DNA from: Cupriavidus taiwanensis
GTDB lineage: Bacteria > Pseudomonadota > Gammaproteobacteria > Burkholderiales > Burkholderiaceae
Assembly: GCF_900249755.1 (NCBI RefSeq)
Contig: NZ_LT976854.1
Span: 1,960,927 to 2,024,926, forward strand
Length of the DNA stretch: 64,000 bases
Reading direction: 5' to 3'
A program made the position numbers and the translations under genes. Shown piece after piece: positions 18,979 to 25,681 of this stretch (the first letter of the stretch is position 1; each line of letters begins with the position of its first letter). A model generated the notes under the pieces. That model was not told where the DNA came from and ran no database searches. It worked only from the letters and a program-made list of their open reading frames with translations.

Positions 18979-20439
18979 TCAGCCCGGCGTGCACGGGAAC
19001 GCCTGCGCCACCGACGGCCGCAGCGCCGCCGTGGTCGGGCTTTCCTCGCCGCTCACCAGCGTGTTGTCGGTGAACTTGCAGCCGTAGGCCGGGCTGGCCA
19101 CGGTGGCGGCGTCCAGCACCTCGTCGCCGGCCGGCTTCACGCCGTTCTGCTCCCAGTTGACCATGTCGTCGAAGGCCCGGGCCTGCTCGGCCACGGTGAA
19201 GTCGCAATGGCTGACGCCGCGGATGGCGCGCTGCACCAGCCACTGCGCGGTGCCGTTGGCATCGGCGCGGCGCTTGTAGATCTGCTCCATGCTGAACGGC
19301 ACGTACATGTCGCCCAGCGTATGCAGCGTCACCACCGGCACGCTGATGCGCGCGTTGGTCCGGGGGATCCAGCGCAGGCCGTCGCTGCGCGCGCGGTTGG
19401 CCTCGGCGCTGCCGGTCACGCGGAAGATGCCCGCGTTGAACGACTGCTCCGCCGCCGACTGCGCCGGGTCGTTGTCGAGCTGGAAGGTGATGCCGGTGGT
19501 GTTGACCACGTTCTGCGTCAGGATGCCGTTGACCGACCCATCCTGGCCGAAGGTGCCCCACACCGCGTCCTGCAGCGGCTGCGCGCCCGGGCCGCCGAAG
19601 CCCCAGTCGAACAGCGGCCGCTGCCCGCCGGTCAGGTTGCGCACGATCGCCTTGAGGGTGTCGCCCTGCGCCGTGGTCTGGCCGGGGTAGGTGGTGAACA
19701 GCGCCGCACGCACCGCCGGGCCGATCTGCGCCCAGTTGGCCGCCGGCCACGCCGTCACCGGATAGCCGGCCAGCTGCTGCGCCGCGGTCTGGTAGGCGCC
19801 GAAGTAGTTGAACAGCTCGGTATCGCCCAGCACGCCGCACATCGGCACCGCGCCGTGGTAGCGCACCTTGTGGTTGGCGGCCTGGATGTTCTCGTCATCG
19901 ACCGCCGCGGCCGAGATATGGCCGCCCATCGAATGGCCGACGATGTAGGTGCGCACCGGCGCCGCCAGCATGCGCCCGTTCTGCGCGGCAATGCGCGTGA
20001 AGGCCAGCGCCAGCGCATTGGTGTCTTCCAGGCCGGCGCGCACGTCATAGTAGTTTTTGGCGTAGCTGGACGCGGCCCAGGCGTAGCCGTTGGCAAGAAG
20101 ATGCCGGCGGATGCTGGGGATGGTGACCGACAGGGCCGCGCCGGTGCCGGCATAGCCGTGGGCATACATCACCAGCCGGCCGTTCCAGTTCTTCGGCACC
20201 TCGATGCGGTAGCCGGCGCCGTCCTGCACGCCCCACCAGCGGTCGGCGTCGGGCGCGCCGGCCAGCGCGGCGAACGGCAGCGTGGCCGCGTCGATGGTGA
20301 AGGTGCGGTCGTCCTGCGGGCGCTTCTCTTCGGCCTGCGGCGGTGGATTCTGCGCCGGCTCGTCATCGTCGCCGCCGCAACCGTACAGCAGCGTCGCGGC
20401 GAGGCACAGCATCGCGGCTTTCCCGACAGCTCGTTTCAT
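18979..20439 (-). CDS. Secreted alpha/beta-hydrolase lipoprotein
   Basis: The 486-residue protein has a lipoprotein signal (LLYGC, acyl-Cys 21) followed by an Asp/Glu/Pro-rich linker. The hydrolase domain shows an oxyanion-hole region YAHGYAGTG (about 92-99) and the nucleophile elbow GHSMGG (Ser170); VVTLHTLGDMYVPF and a late SHCDF provide likely Asp and His. AAAGGAG precedes the ATG. The substrate is not evident; lipase, esterase and depolymerase are all possible. Confidence 0.75.
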   Translation of the reverse strand: MKRAVGKAAMLCLAATLLYGCGGDDDEPAQNPPPQAEEKRPQDDRTFTIDAATLPFAALAGAPDADRWWGVQDGAGYRIEVPKNWNGRLVMYAHGYAGTGAALSVTIPSIRRHLLANGYAWAASSYAKNYYDVRAGLEDTNALALAFTRIAAQNGRMLAAPVRTYIVGHSMGGHISAAAVDDENIQAANHKVRYHGAVPMCGVLGDTELFNYFGAYQTAAQQLAGYPVTAWPAANWAQIGPAVRAALFTTYPGQTTAQGDTLKAIVRNLTGGQRPLFDWGFGGPGAQPLQDAVWGTFGQDGSVNGILTQNVVNTTGITFQLDNDPAQSAAEQSFNAGIFRVTGSAEANRARSDGLRWIPRTNARISVPVVTLHTLGDMYVPFSMEQIYKRRADANGTAQWLVQRAIRGVSHCDFTVAEQARAFDDMVNWEQNGVKPAGDEVLDAATVASPAYGCKFTDNTLVSGEESPTTAALRPSVAQAFPCTPG

Positions 20440-20673
20440 GCCTGGTCTCCTTTGTTATGCGGATCTTGTTGTCCTGGCGGATGGCGCGCCGGCGGCCAAG
20501 TGCCGTGGCCGGCGCCCCCACCACTGTAGGACACGGCGGCGCAAGGCGCATGGAGGCAATCCTCGGCGCGCTGTGGCCGTTGCAACGGATGCGGGTTAGC
20601 CCCGGCTCGCCTGAACCGGTGCTGCGTGTTAGCAAACCCGAAGGCGATACCGATGACCACGCCCCAATGCAAA

Positions 20674-20693
20674 CGGCGGGCCGAAGCCCGCCG
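20674..20693 (-). terminator. Hairpin after the PhoX gene
   Basis: On the minus strand an 8-bp stem CGGCGGGC / GCCCGCCG with a UUCG tetraloop lies 27 bases after the phosphatase stop and is followed by GTTTGC. The T-run is short, so termination strength is uncertain. Confidence 0.5.
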
Positions 20694-20719
20694 CCCTCAT
20701 TGCCGCACGCAGCCGCGCG

Positions 20720-22714
20720 TCAGGCCCTGGCCAGCCTGACGCCGGTCGGGTCGCCGGTCAGGTAGCCGACCGCCGCGCCGAAGCGGTCCTTGTAGTTGGC
20801 GCGCACCAGCGGATCGAGCTGCGCCTTCACCTTGTCGTGCAGCGGCGATTCCCAGTCGCCGACATGCTGGAAGTTGCTCATCACGTAGGTCCAGCCGTTG
20901 ATCTCGTCGACCGCATGCAGGCCGGTGGACTCCGCGCCGGCCGGGCACGACAGCACGCGGCTGAGCACCCCGGTGTCGACGTTGTACGCCCACAGGAAGT
21001 TGTTGACGTGGGTGTTGCTGTCCTCGCCGACGAACAGCGTGCGCAGCTTTTCCGAGAACTTCAGGTTGTCGGGCGTGGCGACCTTGTCGGGGTTGGCGAA
21101 GTTGCCCAGCGCATCCTGCTGCTTCATCTTGCCGCCGCCCAGGTCTTCGCTGACCAGCGCCGGCACCGCGGCCATGTCGACCGGCACCCATTCGCTGTGG
21201 ATCGCCGTGCCGGTCTTGTCGGCCTGGCCGCCCTTCAGGTTGAGCTCATAGACCGCGCCGGAGTACGGGCCTTCCACCTGGATGTCGCCGGCATTGGCGG
21301 CGTTGCCCGCCAGCATGCTCGACTCGATGCGCGACATCGCCGAATAGGCCTTCTTGTCCTTGATGTTGACGGTGGTGCCTTCCATCTTGGTAAAGCCCAG
21401 GCTGCCGCCGACCAGCGCGGCATAGCGGTGGGTTTCCAGGAACGCCGCGGCCTGTTCCATGCCCGGCACCAGCTTCACCCAGTTGGGCTTGCCGTTGTAG
21501 AGGATGCGGGTGTAGCTGGCATCGGCCGGGTCGGCGGTCTTGACGTCCAGGATGTCGGCCAGCCGGATGCCGCCGTCGACCAGCGCGCGGATTTCGGCGC
21601 TGGTGGCGTGGCCCAGCCGGATCCACGACAGCGTGGCACTGCCCGGGCCGGTGCCCGAGGTCTGGTGCCACTTGGCCACGTACAGCGTGCCGGCGGACAG
21701 GTCGCGCGCCTGGTCGGCGACAAACAGGAACAGGCCGCCATTGGTGGCATCGTCGCCCATCAGCACGGTGCGCTCGTCAGGCATGACCTGCACCAGCTCG
21801 TGCGAAATGCGGCCCAGGCAGTAGTGCTTTTTGATGGTGCCGGTGCCGTCAGGATTCACCGTGACTTCCGGCAGGTGGCCGTAGTTGTACGCGTTGGCGC
21901 GCGCCGGGTCGCCGTACAGGTTGCGGCTGTAGCCCTGCAGCTGCGTGACCGCGTTGGCGTCCATCAGGTCGGTCTCGTACTCCTCGCTCGACAGGTGCGT
22001 GTTCCACGGCGACAGGCTGGCGCCGCAGGTGATCCACAGGCCGTTGACGCCCGAGGTGTCGACATTGTGGTACTTGACCGGCGTCAGCTTGCCGGTGGCC
22101 GGATCCTGGTCCAGCGTCAGCACCGCGATCGGCGACGGCAGCAGCCCGTACATGCTGGCATTGCCCTGGTTGCGCGTGGTGTATTCGAACTGCACCACCG
22201 CGAACACCGTGTTGCCCTTGACGCCCGGCACGGTGGGGTTGGCCAGCGTCAGCAGCGAGCTGCCGTCCGGCGCGTCGGAGAAGAACTGGCGCTCCTTGCC
22301 GGGCACCGAGGTATCGATGATCGGCTGGTTGTTGATGTCGTAGTAGCCGCCCGCCAGGATGGTGCCGCCCTTGCCGTCGGGCAGTGTGTCGCCGGTGACG
22401 AAGAAGGGCTGGTAGGCCAGCTTGTAGGTCTGGCTGCTGCCGTCGCTGAAGGACACCTTCAGGCTGGAGCCGACCGTGGTGGTCGCCATGGCCTCGGGCG
22501 TGGCCAGCGTCGGCGCGCTCATCGGCACGAACTCGGCGGTGGTGAAGGTGGCGGCGGGGCCGGGCGCCGGGGCCGGTGCCGGCGCCACGGCGGCTTCATC
22601 GCCGCCGCCGCAGCCTGCCAGCAGGCTGGTGGAGGCGAGGCCGAGCGGCAGCATGGGCGCGCCGGCCAATAGCTTCAGGGCCTTGCGACGGCCAGCATTG
22701 GGTTGTTCAAGCAT
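20720..22714 (-). CDS. phoX: PhoX-family (DUF839) alkaline phosphatase, Tat-exported
   Basis: The 664-residue protein belongs to the PhoX family of calcium/iron phosphatases that release phosphate from esters in the periplasm. Its N-terminus has a twin-arginine pair (AGRRKALKLLAG) and a lipobox LLAGC. Conserved PhoX segments include TCGASLSPWNTHLSSEEYE, HELVQVMPDERTVLMGDD and FVGEDSNTHVNNFLWAY. I use the ATG at 22714; a GTG at 22750 would add 12 residues. A Pho-box-like promoter lies upstream (22836-22869) and a hairpin follows. Confidence 0.85.
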   Translation of the reverse strand: MLEQPNAGRRKALKLLAGAPMLPLGLASTSLLAGCGGGDEAAVAPAPAPAPGPAATFTTAEFVPMSAPTLATPEAMATTTVGSSLKVSFSDGSSQTYKLAYQPFFVTGDTLPDGKGGTILAGGYYDINNQPIIDTSVPGKERQFFSDAPDGSSLLTLANPTVPGVKGNTVFAVVQFEYTTRNQGNASMYGLLPSPIAVLTLDQDPATGKLTPVKYHNVDTSGVNGLWITCGASLSPWNTHLSSEEYETDLMDANAVTQLQGYSRNLYGDPARANAYNYGHLPEVTVNPDGTGTIKKHYCLGRISHELVQVMPDERTVLMGDDATNGGLFLFVADQARDLSAGTLYVAKWHQTSGTGPGSATLSWIRLGHATSAEIRALVDGGIRLADILDVKTADPADASYTRILYNGKPNWVKLVPGMEQAAAFLETHRYAALVGGSLGFTKMEGTTVNIKDKKAYSAMSRIESSMLAGNAANAGDIQVEGPYSGAVYELNLKGGQADKTGTAIHSEWVPVDMAAVPALVSEDLGGGKMKQQDALGNFANPDKVATPDNLKFSEKLRTLFVGEDSNTHVNNFLWAYNVDTGVLSRVLSCPAGAESTGLHAVDEINGWTYVMSNFQHVGDWESPLHDKVKAQLDPLVRANYKDRFGAAVGYLTGDPTGVRLARA

Positions 22715-22762
22715 GTTTTTCGATCCGGGGAAAGGAAAGGGATGGTTCACGGCATGTTTGCG

Positions 22763-22784
22763 CCGGTTCCGGGGGCGGAACCGG
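22763..22784. other. Hairpin in the phoX leader
   Basis: CCGGTTCC (22763-22770) and GGAACCGG (22777-22784) form a perfect 8-bp stem with a G-rich 6-nt loop between the predicted phoX promoter and its start codon. Its function is unknown; it could fold in the leader RNA. Confidence 0.35.
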
Positions 22785-22835
22785 GCACCTGTTGCACAGG
22801 CGGGCGGCGGGCGTCATCGCGCACGTCCGGGGCGG

Positions 22836-22869
22836 ATCGTAGGCCCCGTTTATGACACCAAGTTGACGA
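22836..22869 (-). promoter_or_regulatory. Pho-box-like promoter of phoX
   Basis: On the minus strand two 7-bp half sites, TCGTCAA and GTGTCAT, are separated by four bases, the spacing of PhoB sites (consensus CTGTCAT-N4-CTGTCAT). Ten bases downstream lies a TACGAT -10 element. PhoB replaces a normal -35 in such promoters, which agrees with the layout here. The match of the second half site is 6/7, of the first 4/7. Confidence 0.5.
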
Positions 22870-22979
22870 TGCAACACAAGCCGACGCGCGCTTCGGGCCA
22901 GCCGGGTCCGCTGCGGTACACTGCCGCCTTGCTTTCCGCGGCCCGGCCGGCGCGGATTTCCGCACCCGTTCCGCACCGC

Positions 22980-23603
22980 TTGCCCTTGCCCACCTACACG
23001 CTAGCCAGCCCCGTCCACGCCGAGATCGAGATCCGCAAGAGCCGCTTCCTGGCGCTGGCGCTGCCGGTTGCCGACCGCGAAGCCGCCATGGCCGCGCTGC
23101 AGGCGCTGCGGGCCGAGCACCCCACCGCCACCCACGTCTGCTGGGCGCTGCTGGCCGGCGGGGCCTCGGGCATGTCCGACGACGGCGAGCCCTCCGGCAC
23201 GGCGGGTCGGCCGATCCTGGAAGTGCTGCGCCACCACGACCTCGACGGCGTGCTGGCGGCAGTGGTGCGCTACTACGGTGGCGTCAAGCTGGGGGCCGGC
23301 GGGTTGGTGCGCGCTTACACCGATGCCATCGCCGCGGCCCTGAAATGCGCCGAACGGGTCGAGCGCATCGCCTACGGCACGCTGGCCGTCGCGGTCGACT
23401 ATGCCGACGAGCCGCGCGTGCGCCGCTGGCTGGACTACGAGGCCCCCGCTGGCTGCACGCTGGCCGAGACCGGCTACGGCGCGCTTGCCACGCTGGTGCT
23501 GCGCATTCCCGCGACCCAGCTCGACGCCGCGCGCGACGCCCTGCGCGATGCCACCCACGGCCGCGCGCAGTTTCCGCAGGCGCAGGACAACAGCCATGGC
23601 TGA
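22980..23603 (+). CDS. yigZ: IMPACT/YigZ-family protein
   Basis: The protein has the IMPACT (UPF0029) N-terminal domain: EIEIRKSRFLALALPV, HPTATHVCWALL, DDGEPSGTAGRPILEVL and VVRYYGGVKLGAGGLVRAY, then a short ferredoxin-like C-terminal domain. No ATG lies near the family start; a TTG at 22980 gives 207 residues, close to the usual 200-205, while an ATG at 22869 would add an unrelated 37-residue leader. The role in bacteria is unclear. It overlaps the ferredoxin gene by eight bases. Confidence 0.85.
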   Translation: MPLPTYTLASPVHAEIEIRKSRFLALALPVADREAAMAALQALRAEHPTATHVCWALLAGGASGMSDDGEPSGTAGRPILEVLRHHDLDGVLAAVVRYYGGVKLGAGGLVRAYTDAIAAALKCAERVERIAYGTLAVAVDYADEPRVRRWLDYEAPAGCTLAETGYGALATLVLRIPATQLDAARDALRDATHGRAQFPQAQDNSHG

Positions 23604-23904
23604 CATCGAGCTTTCGGACGAAAGCGCCGAATTCACCGCACAGGTGCTGCCGGGCCCTGGGCGCTTCCCCGCGCCGGCGGCGCTGAGCCTGCTGGAGGCG
23701 GCGTTGCTGGAGGGCGTGGCGCTGCCCAATTCGTGCCGCAACGGCACCTGCCGGGCCTGCGCCAGCCGGCTGCACGCGGGGACGATCCGTTACCGGATCG
23801 AATGGCCTGGGCTGAGTCCGGACGAGAAGGACGAGGGGCTGATATTGCCGTGCGTGGCTTGTCCGGCGAGTGATGTGGTGTTTGAGCCGGTCAGCTTGGG
23901 GTGA
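23596..23904 (+). CDS. [2Fe-2S] plant-type ferredoxin
   Basis: This 102-residue protein has the plant-type iron-sulfur ligands: SCRNGTCRAC with three cysteines and a fourth in LPCVAC, around ALLEGVALPNSCRNG. Such proteins carry electrons to oxygenases or reductases. The ATG lies inside the end of yigZ, implying coupling. No partner reductase is nearby, so its redox partner is unknown. Confidence 0.87.
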   Translation: MADIELSDESAEFTAQVLPGPGRFPAPAALSLLEAALLEGVALPNSCRNGTCRACASRLHAGTIRYRIEWPGLSPDEKDEGLILPCVACPASDVVFEPVSLG

Positions 23905-23917
23905 GGCTCCGAAGGGA

Positions 23918-24127
23918 CTATTCGGCGCTTTTATCCGGGCCGGGCGTTGCCGTCGGGGGAATCATGAATCCGAGGCGACGTTTCGCTGGTTGCGCGCTTG
24001 CAGTGAATGCGACTACCTTCACCAGCGGTACGCCCGCCTTGGCAATGATGAAGGGATCGCCGTTGGCGGCCTCCTCCACCAGTCGTGAAAGATGCTTTTT
24101 CGCATCTTTAATATCGATGATTCGCAT
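23918..24127 (-). CDS. Phd/YefM-family antitoxin without adjacent toxin
   Basis: The 69-residue protein starts MRIIDIKDAKKHLSRLVEEAANGDPFIIAKAG and continues PLVKVVAF, the classic Phd/YefM DNA-binding fold. I start at the ATG at 24127; an upstream extension lacks the motif. Normally a PIN or Doc toxin follows within a few bases, but here the stop is 13 bases from the end of the oppositely oriented ferredoxin gene, leaving no room. It is therefore an orphan antitoxin. Confidence 0.8.
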   Translation of the reverse strand: MRIIDIKDAKKHLSRLVEEAANGDPFIIAKAGVPLVKVVAFTASAQPAKRRLGFMIPPTATPGPDKSAE

Positions 24128-24205
24128 GGCTCGACACCAGAGAAAGTGCAGTAAATCGCGCGTCATCGCATGACAACGCGATCTCCCTAAGGCGTCAAGC
24201 CCGCC

Positions 24206-25303
24206 TTACCCTCCAACCGCCAGAAAAAACCGCAACGCCAGCTTCAACCCATCCGGCCCCGCCGGATCCGAAAACGCATGCCCGCCGGCGCCGCCGCTCC
24301 ACGCGTGGCCCAGGCCTTCCACGCGCACCAGCCGCAGGTAGGGCGACCTGCCTTCGGTCCAGTCGAACACGTCGATCGCCCGGCGTACGCCGCGCTGGAT
24401 GCGCCGCGCCGGCACCCCGGCCAGCGGCGGTGCGCCTTCGGGCTGCAGATGCATCCACATGCCGGCCGCGGCGGTGGCGTTGCTGAAGTCGACCACGTGG
24501 TCGGCATCGCCATGCAGCAGCAGCAACGGCGGCGGGCGCCGTCCCGCCAGGCCGATGCGCAGCGCCTGCATGGCCTTGGCGTCGGGCCCGCGCTGTCCGC
24601 GCATGGCGCGCGCGGCCTGCGCGGCGTTGGTGGCGCTCCAGGGCACGGCGCCGGAGTGCGAGCCCACCGCGGCGAAGCGCGACGGATAGCGCAGCCCCAG
24701 CATCAGCGCCATTGCGCCGCCGGCGGACAGGCCCAGCACGCTGACGCGGTCCGCCGCCACCGGATGGCGGCGGCAGGCCTGGTCGACCAGCGCCAGCAGC
24801 AGCCCGGCTTCGACGGCGCCCTGCGCGGCGGGCCGGAACCAGTTCCAGCAGCGCTGCGCGTTGGCCTGCGAGGCCTGCTCGGGCAGCAGCACCACCCAGC
24901 CGGTTTCGCGCGCCACCGCGGCGGCGCGCGTGACCGCGGCAAAGCTGGCGGCATCCTGGCCGCAGCCGTGCAGCAGCACCAGCATCGGCGCGCGGCGCGC
25001 GGCGGTGGCGCCGGCCGGCACGAAGATGCGGTAGCGCCGCGGCGCCAGCGGCGCGCCCCAGGCGCCCTCTTCCCAGCGCCCGCTGCCGCGGCTTTGCGGT
25101 GCCGCCACCGGCGACACCACGCCGGACAGCGCGCGCTGCGTGGCCGCCGTAACTGCAGCGGATTGCTTCACCGCGTTGCGCACGATGGCCTCGGTCATCG
25201 GCCTGGTCAGGTTCTTGTTGACGGCGCGCTGCATCTGGCGCGCATTGCGCGCCGCGGCCTTGTTCAGCGTGGACCAGAGCTTCGCGCCGGGGGAACGGGG
25301 CAT
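24206..25303 (-). CDS. PHB-depolymerase-like esterase (LpqC/Esterase_phb family)
   Basis: The 365-residue alpha/beta hydrolase shows the oxyanion motif HGCGQ (112-116), the nucleophile GLSAGG (Ser193), LLLLHGDADHVVDF for the acid and GLGHAWSGG with the likely catalytic His. The family covers short-chain polyhydroxybutyrate depolymerases and feruloyl-type esterases. There is no recognisable signal peptide; the first 70 residues are Ala/Arg-rich and helical, so it may be cytoplasmic. Confidence 0.82.
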   Translation of the reverse strand: MPRSPGAKLWSTLNKAAARNARQMQRAVNKNLTRPMTEAIVRNAVKQSAAVTAATQRALSGVVSPVAAPQSRGSGRWEEGAWGAPLAPRRYRIFVPAGATAARRAPMLVLLHGCGQDAASFAAVTRAAAVARETGWVVLLPEQASQANAQRCWNWFRPAAQGAVEAGLLLALVDQACRRHPVAADRVSVLGLSAGGAMALMLGLRYPSRFAAVGSHSGAVPWSATNAAQAARAMRGQRGPDAKAMQALRIGLAGRRPPPLLLLHGDADHVVDFSNATAAAGMWMHLQPEGAPPLAGVPARRIQRGVRRAIDVFDWTEGRSPYLRLVRVEGLGHAWSGGAGGHAFSDPAGPDGLKLALRFFLAVGG

Positions 25304-25433
25304 GCGGCATCCTGTGGTTGGGTAACCGCCACATCATATGCGCTGGCGCAGCCCGGCTTGCATCCAACGCGTTCCGGATGGCTGCCTACAATGCAAGGGC
25401 CGTGTCGCGCCCAGACACGAACCGGAGGCAAGC

Positions 25434-25634
25434 ATGAGCGATGTAACCAGCGAATTCAGGCCCCTGGATCCGGGCCGCATCAACCTGACGGATCCGCTCG
25501 AAGTGCAGTACTGGTGCAGGGAACTCGGCTGCAGCACCAGTGACCTGGAAAACGCCGTCGACCAGGCCGGCGATCATATCTCCGCGGTGCGCGCGCAGCT
25601 GGAACAGCAGCACGCGGGCGCGCGCACCGGCTGA
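25434..25634 (+). CDS. DUF3606 small protein
   Basis: The 66-residue acidic protein has the DUF3606 core DPLEVQYWCRELGCSTSDLENAVDQAGDHISAVRAQL. GGAGG lies just before the ATG at 25434. The family is small, frequent in proteobacteria and uncharacterised. It stands alone with a hairpin immediately downstream. Confidence 0.82.
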   Translation: MSDVTSEFRPLDPGRINLTDPLEVQYWCRELGCSTSDLENAVDQAGDHISAVRAQLEQQHAGARTG

Positions 25635-25656
25635 CATCCCCACCGCGGCGGGGATG
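25635..25656. terminator. Hairpin between convergent genes
   Basis: CATCCCC (25635-25641) and GGGGATG (25650-25656) form a perfect 7-bp stem; the loop can pair further (CC with GG). It starts right after the DUF3606 stop and ends 25 bases before the end of the phytase-like gene. No U-run. Confidence 0.45.
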
Positions 25657-25681
25657 CCAGCGCCTGGCCCGGCCTGGCGTC

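Noticed and set aside
22869-22979. ATG at 22869 as the start of yigZ
   Set aside because: It would add a 37-residue leader without family similarity and would start inside the Pho-box-like element; TTG at 22980 gives the family length. Some doubt remains.
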